The notes beneath the pieces were generated by a model. It was not told where the DNA came from. It worked only from the letters and a program-made list of their open reading frames with translations, and made no database searches. The position numbers were made by a program, and so were the translations under genes. Of a stretch of 64,000 nucleotides of DNA, positions 52,423-61,222 are shown one piece after another. This stretch comes from Massilia sp. ST3 (GTDB taxonomy: Bacteria > Pseudomonadota > Gammaproteobacteria > Burkholderiales > Burkholderiaceae_D), in assembly GCF_018119405.1 (NCBI RefSeq), contig NZ_JAGPWC010000013.1:28619-92618 (forward strand), in the 5' to 3' direction. The first letter of the stretch is position 1, and each line of letters starts with the position of its first letter.

Positions 52423-54168
52423 ATGACCACACTCACCGAACTCAATGCCTGCGATGCGCCCGTTTTCGTCGAGCGCCTGCGCGGCATCTACGAACACTCT
52501 CCCTGGATCGCGGAGCGGGCCGCCGTCCGCCGGCCCTTCGCCAGCCTGGCCGCGCTCAAGCTGGCCCTGCAGGCCGTGGTCACCGAAGCGGCCCAGGACG
52601 AGCAGCTGGCGCTGCTGCGCGCCCACCCCGAACTGGCCGGCAAGGCGGCGGTCGCCGGCGAACTGACGGCCGAATCGACCAGCGAGCAGGCCAGCTCGGG
52701 CCTGAACCGCTGCACGCCCGAGGAATACACGGCGCTGCAGGACCTGAACGCCCAGTACAACGCGAAATTCGGCTTCCCCTTCATCCTGGCGGTCAAAGGA
52801 CCGACGGGACGCGGGCTCACGCGGCGCGCCGTGATCGAAACCTTCGCGCGGCGCCTGAAGAACCAGCCCGCCGACGAGCAGCGCGAGTGCCTGCGCCAGG
52901 TACACCGCATCGCCGAGATCCGCCTCAAGGAGCTGCTGGGCGTGGAGCAGGCCTTCGGTCCGCAAGTGATGGAATGGGCCGAAACCCTGGGCGCCATCAG
53001 CGACAGCGATACCGATCTCACTTGCGCCTACATGACGCCGGCCCACCGGGCCACGGCCGCGCAGATCATGGAGTGGATGCGCGCCGCCGGCATGGACGCT
53101 CGGATCGACGCGGTCGGCAACGTGGTCGGGCGCTATGCCTGCGCCGATGACCACGCGAAGACGCTCATCACCGGCTCGCACTACGACACGGTGCGCAACG
53201 GCGGCAAGTACGACGGCCGGCTCGGCATCCTGCTGCCCATTGCCCTGGCGCGCCACCTGAACGAGCGCGGCGAGCGCCTGCCCTTCCACCTGGAAGTGAT
53301 CGGCTTCGCCGAGGAGGAAGGGGTGCGCTTCCGCAGTACCTTCCTGGGCAGCAGCGCGGTCACGGGCAGCTTCGACCCTGCCCTGCTGGAGCAGGAAGAC
53401 GCGGACGGCGTCAGCATGCGCGCGGCCCTCGCGGCGGCGGGCCACGACCTGGCCGCCATTCCTGCCATCGCGCGCGACCCGGCCTCGCTGCTCGGCTTCG
53501 TCGAGGTCCACATCGAACAGGGACCGGTGCTGCTGGAGCGCGGCCTGCCGCTGGGCGTGGTGACGGCCATCGCCGGCAGCTCGCGCTACCTGGTCGAGCT
53601 GGCCGGCGTGGCCAGCCACGCCGGCACCACGCCGATGGGCATGCGCCGCGATGCGGCGGCGGCGGCAGCCGAGATCGTGCTGCTGGTCGAGCAGCGCTGC
53701 GCCGGGCGCGGCGCCCTGGTTGGCACGGTTGGCCAGCTCGAGGTGCCCGCCGGATCGGTCAACGTGGTGCCGGGCGCCTGCCGCCTGTCGCTCGACATCC
53801 GCGCGCCCGACGACGCCCAGCGCCTGGCGGCGGTCGACGACATCCTGGCCGGCATCAGCGCCATCTGCGCGCGCCGCGGCATCGAAGAACGATTGTGGAA
53901 GCTGGTGGAAGCCGAGGCCGTGCCCTGCGCCCCGCGCCTGATGGACGGGCTGGGCGAAGCGCTAGTGCGCGCCGGCCTGCCGCGCTTCGACCTGCCTTCC
54001 GGCGCCGGCCACGACGCCATGCGCATGGCCCAGGTGACCGAGGTGGCGATGCTGTTCACGCGCTGCGGCAACGGCGGCATCAGCCATAATCCGCTCGAGA
54101 CCATGACGGCCGACGACGCCGAGATCGCGGGCCAGGTGCTGCTCGACTTCCTGCGCCGCCTGGCCTGA
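52423..54168 (+). CDS. Fused OHCU decarboxylase / allantoate amidohydrolase
   Basis: One 581-residue frame holds two enzymes. Residues 1-165 are UraD: catalytic His68 in RAHPELAGKAA, then SEQASSGLN and FGFPFILAVKG. They decarboxylate OHCU to S-allantoin. Residues 170-581 are an M20-type allantoate amidohydrolase: GSHYDTVRNGGKYDGRLG (metal ligands His253 and Asp255), GFAEEEGVRF, EVHIEQGPVLLERG, and GAGHDAMRMAQV. The two reactions are not consecutive (allantoinase lies between). Two genes may have fused, but no stop or frameshift separates them. It follows lysR on the same strand. Confidence 0.93.
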   Translation: MTTLTELNACDAPVFVERLRGIYEHSPWIAERAAVRRPFASLAALKLALQAVVTEAAQDEQLALLRAHPELAGKAAVAGELTAESTSEQASSGLNRCTPEEYTALQDLNAQYNAKFGFPFILAVKGPTGRGLTRRAVIETFARRLKNQPADEQRECLRQVHRIAEIRLKELLGVEQAFGPQVMEWAETLGAISDSDTDLTCAYMTPAHRATAAQIMEWMRAAGMDARIDAVGNVVGRYACADDHAKTLITGSHYDTVRNGGKYDGRLGILLPIALARHLNERGERLPFHLEVIGFAEEEGVRFRSTFLGSSAVTGSFDPALLEQEDADGVSMRAALAAAGHDLAAIPAIARDPASLLGFVEVHIEQGPVLLERGLPLGVVTAIAGSSRYLVELAGVASHAGTTPMGMRRDAAAAAAEIVLLVEQRCAGRGALVGTVGQLEVPAGSVNVVPGACRLSLDIRAPDDAQRLAAVDDILAGISAICARRGIEERLWKLVEAEAVPCAPRLMDGLGEALVRAGLPRFDLPSGAGHDAMRMAQVTEVAMLFTRCGNGGISHNPLETMTADDAEIAGQVLLDFLRRLA

Positions 54169-54196
54169 ACCTATCCCTTATTCGACAGGACCAAGC

Positions 54197-54625
54197 ATGA
54201 GCTACGATTCCCAGAACCCGTTCGCCAAAATCCTGCGCGGCGAGCTGCCCTGCGTGAAGGTCTACGAAGACGACATGACGCTGGCGATGATGGACATCAT
54301 GCCGCAGGCCGAAGGCCATGTGCTGGTGCTGCCGAAGGAAGGCGCGGCCGAGATCTTCGCGCTGTCGCCGGAGAGCGCGGCGGCCTGCATGCGCACCACG
54401 CAAAGGATCGCGGCGGCGGTGAAGGCGGCCTTGAATCCGCCGGGCGTGATGATCGCCCAGTTCAATGGACGCGCGGCCGGCCAGACCGTACCGCACGTGC
54501 ACTTCCACATCGTGCCGCGCCTCGATGCCGCGCCCCTGCGGCCCCATGCCGTCGAGCAGGCGGACATGGAGCAGCTGCGCGCGCTGGCTGCGCGCATCGC
54601 GGCCGCCCTGCCCGGCGCGGACTGA
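54197..54625 (+). CDS. HIT-family nucleotide hydrolase/transferase
   Basis: The 142-residue protein has the histidine triad HVHFHIVP near residue 100 and the family N-terminus NPFAKILRGELPCVKVYEDDMTLAMMDIMPQAEGHVLVLPK. These enzymes act on nucleotide phosphoramidates or dinucleoside polyphosphates in the cytoplasm. It lies 28 bases after the UraD/allantoate gene on the same strand and may be on its transcript; AGGACC precedes the ATG. A purine role is possible through context only. Confidence 0.95.
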   Translation: MSYDSQNPFAKILRGELPCVKVYEDDMTLAMMDIMPQAEGHVLVLPKEGAAEIFALSPESAAACMRTTQRIAAAVKAALNPPGVMIAQFNGRAAGQTVPHVHFHIVPRLDAAPLRPHAVEQADMEQLRALAARIAAALPGAD

Positions 54626-54637
54626 GACCGCCTGGAC

Positions 54638-55309
54638 TTAGCGGCGGCGGCGCAGCGCGGCCAGGCCGCCGAGGCCCGCCAGCAGCAGCAGGCCGGTGGC
54701 CGGCTCCGGCACTTCGGCCGGGGCGCCGTCCAGGCTGACCTTCACCTGGGCGTTGACGATGTCGTAGACGAATACCTCGGAGTGGAACAGGTAGAACGAC
54801 AGCGTCGCGTCGGTGAAACCGTTGAAGCCGGCCGGCACGCGGAAATCGTGGAACGCATTGCTGCTGCCCGGGTTCATGCGCAGCACGAAGGACAGGTTGT
54901 GCTGGCCGTCCGGCGCGGCTCCGGCGGTGGCGATCAGCTCGTCGACAGGATTGCCGCTCATCCACGGATCGTTGTCGTCGGTGACCTGGATGCTGCCCAC
55001 GCCCCAGGACGGCACGGCCGCACTCAAGGCCGCCGAGCCTTGCAGCTTGAACTCCTGGGTGGCATAGGTCGCCCAGCGGAAGGGGTCGCCGGCGTAGGAA
55101 GTGGCAACCGCGTCGGTGTCGAAGCTGAACGAGCCGGAGAACTGCTCGCCCGCCTTGACGAGATCCAGGAACACGGGTTCCGGCGACGTTGCGCCCCCGA
55201 ACGAAGCGCGCACCGGGGCCCCGAACACGCCGGAGAAGTTATAAGTGATCACCGTCGCTTGCGCCGAAGCGGAAGCGAGGACCAGTGCCAAGGCAGGAAG
55301 AAGTTTCAT
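54638..55309 (-). CDS. PEP-CTERM sorted exported protein
   Basis: The 223-residue protein has a signal peptide (KLLPALALVLASASAQA). A beta-rich body has FSGVFGAPVRASFGG and SGSFSFDTDAVATSY. The C-terminal sorting tag is VPEPATGLLLLAGLGGLAALRRRR, split as PEP motif, hydrophobic span and Arg tail. Such proteins are processed by exosortase (EpsH) and often belong to biofilm or exopolysaccharide systems. No exosortase is in this window. The upstream region holds an AT-rich patch (55310-55390) suitable for a promoter. Confidence 0.92.
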   Translation of the reverse strand: MKLLPALALVLASASAQATVITYNFSGVFGAPVRASFGGATSPEPVFLDLVKAGEQFSGSFSFDTDAVATSYAGDPFRWATYATQEFKLQGSAALSAAVPSWGVGSIQVTDDNDPWMSGNPVDELIATAGAAPDGQHNLSFVLRMNPGSSNAFHDFRVPAGFNGFTDATLSFYLFHSEVFVYDIVNAQVKVSLDGAPAEVPEPATGLLLLAGLGGLAALRRRR

Positions 55310-55438
55310 CGCTGTACATACTGATTAAAAAAAACATAATGTATGGTTGGGCTGATCTTTTGTCAAAAAGAAAAGTTACTTTTCTTTAAGTTAACGGCAT
55401 TTCATGCGATTTGGGTTCGGGTATGTTGGGCCGGCGCG

Positions 55439-56080
55439 TCAGCGCAAGTCGCCGGTCTCGAAGTAGACGCTGCCGATGACCGGCGCCCCGCGGCCGAGCG
55501 CGGCCTCGGGATTCCCCAAACCTTGCTTGCGGATCGTGATCGGCGCGGCCACCGGTGCGGCAAGCTTCACGATGTGGTCGTAGTCGGGCCGGCTGTCCAG
55601 GCGCTTGAACAGGTACTTCCCTACCGGCAGATATTCGGCCTCGGCACGCTGGCGCATGGCCGGGTCGAGACGGTGGAAGTAGACGACCTTCTCGACCACG
55701 AACCGGGCGCCCGCATACAGGCGCTGGCCGCCGCGCTCGAAGTGGCCGCTGTAGACATCGGCGCCGAAGCCGCGCAGCGGCGCGGCGCTGCCGGGGCCGA
55801 GGCGCGACAGCTCGAAGTGCTCGGGATCGATGGTCCACAAGGCCGTCGTGCCCTGCATGCGCGCCCGCAGCTCGCGGTCGAGCCGCGCGTCGGCCAGGCG
55901 CACCTGCAGCACGGCCTGGACGTCGTGCGGCGCGCGGAACAGCGGCAGGTGCGAGGCGTACAGGCCGTCCTTGTCGCCGAACAGGGCCATGCCGTGCGAG
56001 CCGTAGCTGGGATCATGGGCCAGGGCCCCGGTGGAGATGGCGCAGCCAAGCAGCAGCAGCGCACGGCGCAATGGATTCAT
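55439..56080 (-). CDS. Exported protein of unknown function
   Basis: ATG 56080 gives a 213-residue product with a signal peptide (NPLRRALLLLGCAISTGALA-HD). The mature part has HDPSYGSHGMALFGDKDGL, SHLPLFRAPHDVQAVLQVRL, and TTALWTIDPEHFEL, with many His residues. No catalytic motif is recognised. The last stretch (GAPVIGSVYFETGDL) is beta-rich. The long open frame upstream to 57631 runs through the opposite LysR gene and is not coding. It is divergent from that LysR gene. Confidence 0.75.
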   Translation of the reverse strand: MNPLRRALLLLGCAISTGALAHDPSYGSHGMALFGDKDGLYASHLPLFRAPHDVQAVLQVRLADARLDRELRARMQGTTALWTIDPEHFELSRLGPGSAAPLRGFGADVYSGHFERGGQRLYAGARFVVEKVVYFHRLDPAMRQRAEAEYLPVGKYLFKRLDSRPDYDHIVKLAAPVAAPITIRKQGLGNPEAALGRGAPVIGSVYFETGDLR

Positions 56081-56176
56081 GGTGGCTTGTTCCTGGATCG
56101 AAAGTCGGGCATAGTACGCCGGAACACGTTTCCTTAGAAGCAACGAATTTTCATCTCTTGTGTCCCAATTGGAAAC

Positions 56177-57049
56177 ATGAACCTGCCCGACCTGCGCGTC
56201 TTCACCGTCGTCGCGCGCCACGACTCCTTGCATGCGGCTGCCGCGGAGCTGCATTTGACGCCTTCCGCCGTGTCCAAGGCCCTCAGGCGCCTCGAAGAGG
56301 AACTCGGCCTGCCGCTGTTCGACCGCAGCACGCGCCAGCTGGTCCTGAACGAGCGCGGCGCCATGCTGCTGGCGCGCGCCCGGGTCCTGCTCGACCTGGC
56401 GGAACAGGCGCGCATCGACCTGCAGGGGGAAAGCGCGGCCATGGATTGCCGCATCGGCGGGCCTGCCGTGCTGCTGTGGCGCCACGGCGGCGGCATCGCC
56501 GATGCCCTGCAGCCCTACCCCGGCGCGCGCCAGCACCTGCACCCCCTGTTCGAAGGCGACGCCCTGGCGGCGCTCGCGCGCGGCGAGTTGCATGCGGCGC
56601 TGGTGACGGACGAGGCCCTGGATAGCCCGCACTGGTCGCCCCAGTGGGAAGCGACGGCACTTGGCGAGCTGGCCCTGGGCGTGATCGCGGCAAGCAGCCA
56701 TCCGCTGGCCGGCAGGCGGCGCAAGCCGGTGGACGTCAAGGACGTGCTGGCCCATCCCTTCGCCTCGCCGGCGCGCTCCCTGTTCTGCGGCCAGGCGCGC
56801 GGCAGCCGCTCCGACGGCTGGCGCGACGACCTGCTGCCGCGCACGATCCGCTACTGGGCCGACGACCTGCAGGTGCTGCTCGGCCTGGTGCGCGCCGGCC
56901 GGGCGCTGGCCTACCTGCCCGCCTTCGCCGCCCAGGAATACGGGCTGGTCGGCATCAAGGTGGCAGACCTGGGCTTTTCCTCGGTCGAGCGGCTGCGCCT
57001 GGTGTGGAACCCGGCGCGCGCCGCAATGGCTGCGCGGCCTGGCGGCTAG
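56177..57049 (+). CDS. LysR-family regulator
   Basis: The 290-residue protein starts MNLPDLRVFTVVARHDSLHAAAAELHLTPSAV in motif order, a GcvA/LysR-type helix-turn-helix (SAVSKALRRLEEELGLPLFDR). The effector domain has GELHAALVTDEAL and RYWADDLQVLLGLVRAGRALAYLP. It ends TAG, sharing CTAG (57046-57049) with the stop of the convergent NCS1 permease. It may control the NCS1/pyrimidine genes or the divergent exported protein; no site proves either. Confidence 0.9.
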   Translation: MNLPDLRVFTVVARHDSLHAAAAELHLTPSAVSKALRRLEEELGLPLFDRSTRQLVLNERGAMLLARARVLLDLAEQARIDLQGESAAMDCRIGGPAVLLWRHGGGIADALQPYPGARQHLHPLFEGDALAALARGELHAALVTDEALDSPHWSPQWEATALGELALGVIAASSHPLAGRRRKPVDVKDVLAHPFASPARSLFCGQARGSRSDGWRDDLLPRTIRYWADDLQVLLGLVRAGRALAYLPAFAAQEYGLVGIKVADLGFSSVERLRLVWNPARAAMAARPGG

Positions 57050-58524
57050 CCTCGGTGGCGCCGCATCATGAGACCGTAGACCAGGGCGGCGATCGCCACG
57101 CCCACGAACCAGGCATAGGTGTAGATGGTCTTGAAGGCCCGCCCCACGTCCGGGAAGGCGCTGGGGAAGGCGGCGTTGAGGAAGCCCGGGATGTTCGGCA
57201 GCACGCCCAGCACGAAGGCGGCGATGGCCGCCATGTTCCAGCCGGGCATTAGACCACTGCGATAGGAATAGATGCCATCGTGGCGGTACATCTGATCCAC
57301 GTCCAGCCGCGTCCCGCGCACCAGGTAGTAGTCGACCATCAGTACGCCCGCGATCGGCCCCAGCAGGGCCGAGTAGCCCACCAGCCAGGTGAAGATGTAG
57401 TTCTGGGTCGTCTCCAGGATCTTCCAGGGCATCATGGCCAGCGCCAGCCCGGCCGTGATATAGCCGCCGGTGCGGTAGCTGATGCTGCGCGGCGCCAGCG
57501 CCGAGAAGTCGTAGGCGGGGCCCACCAGATTGGCCGCCAGGTTGACGCTCACCGTGTCGACCAGCAGCACGATCAGCGCCACCAGCACCGCGATGCCGGT
57601 CATGCGCGCGGCCAGGTCGACCGGGTCCCACAGGGCCTTGCCGTACAAGACCACGGTGGCCGAGGTGACGATCACCGCCAGCGCGGCCAGCAGGCCCATG
57701 GGCACCGGCAGGCCCACCGTCTGGCCGATCACCTGGTCGCGCTGCGACTTCGCGAAGCGGGTGAAGTCGGGAATGTTCAGGGCGAGCGTGGCCCAGAAGC
57801 CGATCATGGCCGTGAGCGAAGGCCAGAAGGCGGTCCAGAACTGCCCTTCCTTGCTGCCGCCCGCGACGAACTGCGACGGCTGGTCCAGCAGCGGGCCGAA
57901 GCCGCGCGCCCCGGTCTGCTCATCGACCCACCAGAGCAGCACGAAGCAGATCGCGATCTTCAGCGGCGCGGTATAGGTCTCGAGCTTGCGGATCGACTCG
58001 ATGCCGTGCACGATGAAGTAAAGCTGGATGGCCCAGAAGGCCAGGAAGCACAGCAGCTGCGCCAGGTTGATGCCCAGCCCCGCAATCGGCTCGCCGCCGA
58101 CCGGTGCGCCGTTCATCACGCCCAGCAGGGTGTAGATCATGCTGCCGCCGAACCAGGTCTGGATGCCGTACCAGCCGCAGGCCACGATGGCGCGCATCAG
58201 CGCCGGCAGTTTGGCGCCGCTGGTGCCGAAGGAGCTGCGCGCCAGCACCGCGTAGGGGATGCCGTACCTGGCGCCCGCATGGCCGATCAGGAGCATGGGC
58301 ACCAGCACGATGGCGTTCGCCAGGAACACCGTCAGCACCGCCTGCCAGCCCGACATGCCCGCCTCGACCAGGCTGGCCGAGAGCGTATAGGCGGGAATGC
58401 ACATCACCATCCCGACCCACAGCGCGGCGAAGTGGTACCAGCGCCAGGTGCGCTGGGCGGCGGTGGTGGGCGCGAGGTCAGGGTTCCAGAGGTCCTTGTG
58501 GGCGGCGGCGGGCGGACTGGTCAC
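57046..58524 (-). CDS. NCS1-family nucleobase/allantoin permease
   Basis: The GTG at 58524 with AGGAG nine bases upstream is preferred to an earlier in-frame start. The 492-residue transporter begins DLWNPDLAPTTAAQRTWRWYHFAALWVGM, a hallmark of NCS1. It has 12 spans with WYGIQTWFGG, NIPDFTRFAKSQRDQVIGQ and GPIAGVLMVDYYLVRG. Family substrates are uracil, cytosine, hydantoins, allantoin, thiamine. Gene neighbours (PreT-like, mmsA, aminotransferase) favour a pyrimidine; puuD and allantoate genes nearby allow allantoin. Confidence 0.92.
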   Translation of the reverse strand: MTSPPAAAHKDLWNPDLAPTTAAQRTWRWYHFAALWVGMVMCIPAYTLSASLVEAGMSGWQAVLTVFLANAIVLVPMLLIGHAGARYGIPYAVLARSSFGTSGAKLPALMRAIVACGWYGIQTWFGGSMIYTLLGVMNGAPVGGEPIAGLGINLAQLLCFLAFWAIQLYFIVHGIESIRKLETYTAPLKIAICFVLLWWVDEQTGARGFGPLLDQPSQFVAGGSKEGQFWTAFWPSLTAMIGFWATLALNIPDFTRFAKSQRDQVIGQTVGLPVPMGLLAALAVIVTSATVVLYGKALWDPVDLAARMTGIAVLVALIVLLVDTVSVNLAANLVGPAYDFSALAPRSISYRTGGYITAGLALAMMPWKILETTQNYIFTWLVGYSALLGPIAGVLMVDYYLVRGTRLDVDQMYRHDGIYSYRSGLMPGWNMAAIAAFVLGVLPNIPGFLNAAFPSAFPDVGRAFKTIYTYAWFVGVAIAALVYGLMMRRHRG

Positions 58525-58613
58525 GTGGCGGTGCTCCTGGGCGGGTGTGCGCGCGAGTGTAGCGCAATCGCCCAAGGCGCGCCGCCACCTTCCAGCCTCA
58601 CCCTGTTACGGCA

Positions 58614-59603
58614 TCAGGACTGCAGGTCGGCATGGATCGTGTGCGCGGCCAGGGCGCCGTGGCGCAGGGCCATGGCGATCCCCTGCCCCGGCGCCACGCA
58701 ATCGCCGCCGGCATAGATGCCGGGCAGCGCGGTGCGCAGGCAGGGGTCGACGCGCACGCGGTCGCCTTCGTGCGAGATCCGGCTGGCGGCGTCGTCGCGC
58801 TGGCAGTGCTCGTCGCCGGCCCGGCCCACGGCCTTGAACACGGCGTGGGCCGCGATCTCGGTGAAGCCGCCGGTATCGACCAGGCGGCCGTCGCGCAGGC
58901 GGGTCTGCTCGAACCGCACCCCCTGCACGCTACCGCGCTCGTCGCGCAGCACTTCCAGCGGCGAGGCCCAGGCGCGCAGGCGCACGTAGCTGGCGCGCGC
59001 GGTCTGTTCCTCGTAGCCATCCGCTTCCAGGCCATGGCGGTAGACCAGGGTGACGTCGTGCGCCCCGAGGCGCTTGAGGCGGGCAGCCATGTCTACCGCG
59101 CCGCGCGCCGCGCCGATCACGATCGCGCGGTGCGGCACCGGCAAGGCCAGCAGGTCTTCGGTGCAGTGCACCGCCGCCAGGTGCCGGCCGGCGTCGAGCA
59201 GGCCGGGCGCGTCGTCGCCGGTCAGGGACAGCACCCGTCCCGCAGCCAGTCCCACGCCCAGGAACACGGCGTCGTGCGACAGGTGCAGCATCGCCAGGTC
59301 GACCTGCTCGCCCAGCTTGCAGCCATGCTCGATGCGCACCCGGCCCGAGGAGGTCAGGCGCTCGAGTTCCTGCTGCGCGCCTTCCTCTTCCAGCATGAGC
59401 AGGGGCGCCGCCTGCATGCGTTCGTGCGAACGCGCTTCGTACACGGTCACGCCATTGCCCAGCATCGCCAGGCGATGGGCGCAGGCCATGCCGGCCGGTC
59501 CCGCGCCGACGACCGCGATCTTCTTGCCGGTGAAAGCCGCCGGGGTCCTTGGCGCTAGTTTCTGCACTGCCGGCGCGAGCGCCGTTTCTGCTGATTCCAT
59601 CAT
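58614..59603 (-). CDS. PreT/GltD-like NAD(P)-FAD oxidoreductase lacking its Fe-S domain
   Basis: The frame has consecutive ATGs (59603, 59600) and encodes 329 residues. It contains the FAD motif IAVVGAGPAGMACAHRLAMLGNGVTVYEA, a second dinucleotide site AIVIGAARGAVDMAARL, and GIYAGGDCVAPGQGIAMALRHG, as in PreT and GltD. Family proteins of 410-450 residues start with a helical domain holding two [4Fe-4S] clusters; that domain is absent. No preA follows. It could serve a partner encoded elsewhere or be a degraded copy. Neighbours are the NCS1 permease and mmsA. Confidence 0.82.
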   Translation of the reverse strand: MMESAETALAPAVQKLAPRTPAAFTGKKIAVVGAGPAGMACAHRLAMLGNGVTVYEARSHERMQAAPLLMLEEEGAQQELERLTSSGRVRIEHGCKLGEQVDLAMLHLSHDAVFLGVGLAAGRVLSLTGDDAPGLLDAGRHLAAVHCTEDLLALPVPHRAIVIGAARGAVDMAARLKRLGAHDVTLVYRHGLEADGYEEQTARASYVRLRAWASPLEVLRDERGSVQGVRFEQTRLRDGRLVDTGGFTEIAAHAVFKAVGRAGDEHCQRDDAASRISHEGDRVRVDPCLRTALPGIYAGGDCVAPGQGIAMALRHGALAAHTIHADLQS

Positions 59604-59707
59604 CTGCCACTCTCTTATAGTTGTAGTTGGGACACCCGGCCGCCTCCGTGGAGCGGCCGGTTCGCACCCTTGGGCAGAGTGCGGCGCCGACGGAACATCC
59701 TTTCCGT

Positions 59708-61207
59708 CTAGGTCATCTGGGGGAATGCAAATTCCGGGCCAGCACTTGCGCTGTCCGGCCAGCGCTGCATCACCGCCTTGTGGCGGGTGTAGAAGCGCAC
59801 GCCTTCGGGGCCATAGGCGTGGTGGTCGCCGAACAGGCTGCGCTTCCAGCCGCCGAAGCTGTTGAAGGCCATCGGCACCGGCAGCGGCACGTTCACGCCC
59901 ACCATGCCCACCTCGATCTTGCGCACGAATTCGCGCGCCACTCCGCCGTCGCGGGTGAAGATGGCGACGCCGTTGCCGTATTCGTTGGCGTTGATGAGTT
60001 TCACGGCGCTGCCGATATCCGGCAGGCGCACCACGCACAGCACCGGGCCGAAGATCTCTTCCTTGTAGATCGTCATCGACGGCTGGACGTGGTCGAACAG
60101 GGTGCCGCCCACGAAGAAGCCGTTCTCGCAGCCCGCCACCTGGTGCCCGCGCCCGTCCACCACCAGGGCCGCGCCCTGCTCCACGCCCTGGCCGATCAGG
60201 CGCTCGATGCGTTCCTTGGCGGCGCGCGTGATCACCGGCCCCATCTCGGCGCCCTCCATCATGCCGTCGCCGATCTTGAGCGCGGCCGTGCGCTCGGCCA
60301 GCGCGGCCACCAGGCGATCGCCCGCCTCGCCCACCGCCACGGCGACCGAGATCGCCATGCAGCGCTCGCCCGCCGAACCGTAGGCGGCGCCGACCAGGGC
60401 GTCGACCGCCATGTCCATGTCGGCGTCGGGCATGACTACCATGTGGTTCTTGGCGCCGCCCAGGGCCTGCACCCGCTTGCCGTTCGCGGAACCACGGGCG
60501 TAGATATATTCCGCGATCGGGGTCGAGCCGACGAAGCTGATGGCCTCGACGCCCGGGTGGTCGAGCAGCGCATCGACCGCCGCCTTGTCGCCTTGCACCA
60601 CGTTGAACACGCCGTCCGGCAGGCCGGCCTGCTTCAGCAGGCGCGCGTGCAGCAGCGAAGCCGAGGGGGCGCGCTCGGAAGGCTTGAGGACGAAGGTATT
60701 GCCGCAGGCGATCGCCACAGGGAACATCCACATCGGCACCATCACCGGGAAATTGAAAGGCGTGATGCCGGCCACCACGCCCAGCGGCTGGCGCATCGAC
60801 CAGGCGTCGATGCCGCGCGCCACCTGGTCGCTGAACTCGCCCTTGAGCAGCTGCGGGATGCCGACCGCGAATTCCACCACCTCGATGCCGCGCGCCACCT
60901 CGCCCCTGGCGTCGGCGAAGGTCTTGCCGTGCTCGCGCGTGACCATGGCCGCGAATTCGTCGGCATGCGCACGGCACAGCTGCAGGTAAGTCAGCAGTAC
61001 GCGCGCCCGCGCCAGCGGCGGCGTGGCGGCCCATTCGGGAAAGGCCGCGCCGGCGGCGGCCACCGCCGCGTCCACGTCCCCGGCGTCGGCCAGCGCCACG
61101 CGCGCGCAGGCCTCGCCGCGCGCGGGGTTGAAGACCTCCGCCGTGCGGGCGTCTGGGCGCTTGACTTCTTGGCCGCCGATGTAATGAGTGATCAATGTGT
61201 CGTTCAT
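59708..61207 (-). CDS. mmsA: CoA-acylating methylmalonate/malonate semialdehyde dehydrogenase
   Basis: The 499-residue enzyme has MmsA features: [21 protein letters not shown] start, [35 protein letters not shown] in motif order, and the catalytic Cys in [25 protein letters not shown] and [31 protein letters not shown] follow. It converts (methyl)malonate semialdehyde with CoA and NAD+ to propionyl- or acetyl-CoA. The aminotransferase 15 bases upstream would make malonate semialdehyde from beta-alanine, so the pair completes beta-alanine breakdown. Confidence 0.95.
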   Translation of the reverse strand: MNDTLITHYIGGQEVKRPDARTAEVFNPARGEACARVALADAGDVDAAVAAAGAAFPEWAATPPLARARVLLTYLQLCRAHADEFAAMVTREHGKTFADARGEVARGIEVVEFAVGIPQLLKGEFSDQVARGIDAWSMRQPLGVVAGITPFNFPVMVPMWMFPVAIACGNTFVLKPSERAPSASLLHARLLKQAGLPDGVFNVVQGDKAAVDALLDHPGVEAISFVGSTPIAEYIYARGSANGKRVQALGGAKNHMVVMPDADMDMAVDALVGAAYGSAGERCMAISVAVAVGEAGDRLVAALAERTAALKIGDGMMEGAEMGPVITRAAKERIERLIGQGVEQGAALVVDGRGHQVAGCENGFFVGGTLFDHVQPSMTIYKEEIFGPVLCVVRLPDIGSAVKLINANEYGNGVAIFTRDGGVAREFVRKIEVGMVGVNVPLPVPMAFNSFGGWKRSLFGDHHAYGPEGVRFYTRHKAVMQRWPDSASAGPEFAFPQMT

Positions 61208-61222
61208 GCTGCGCTCGTCGTT

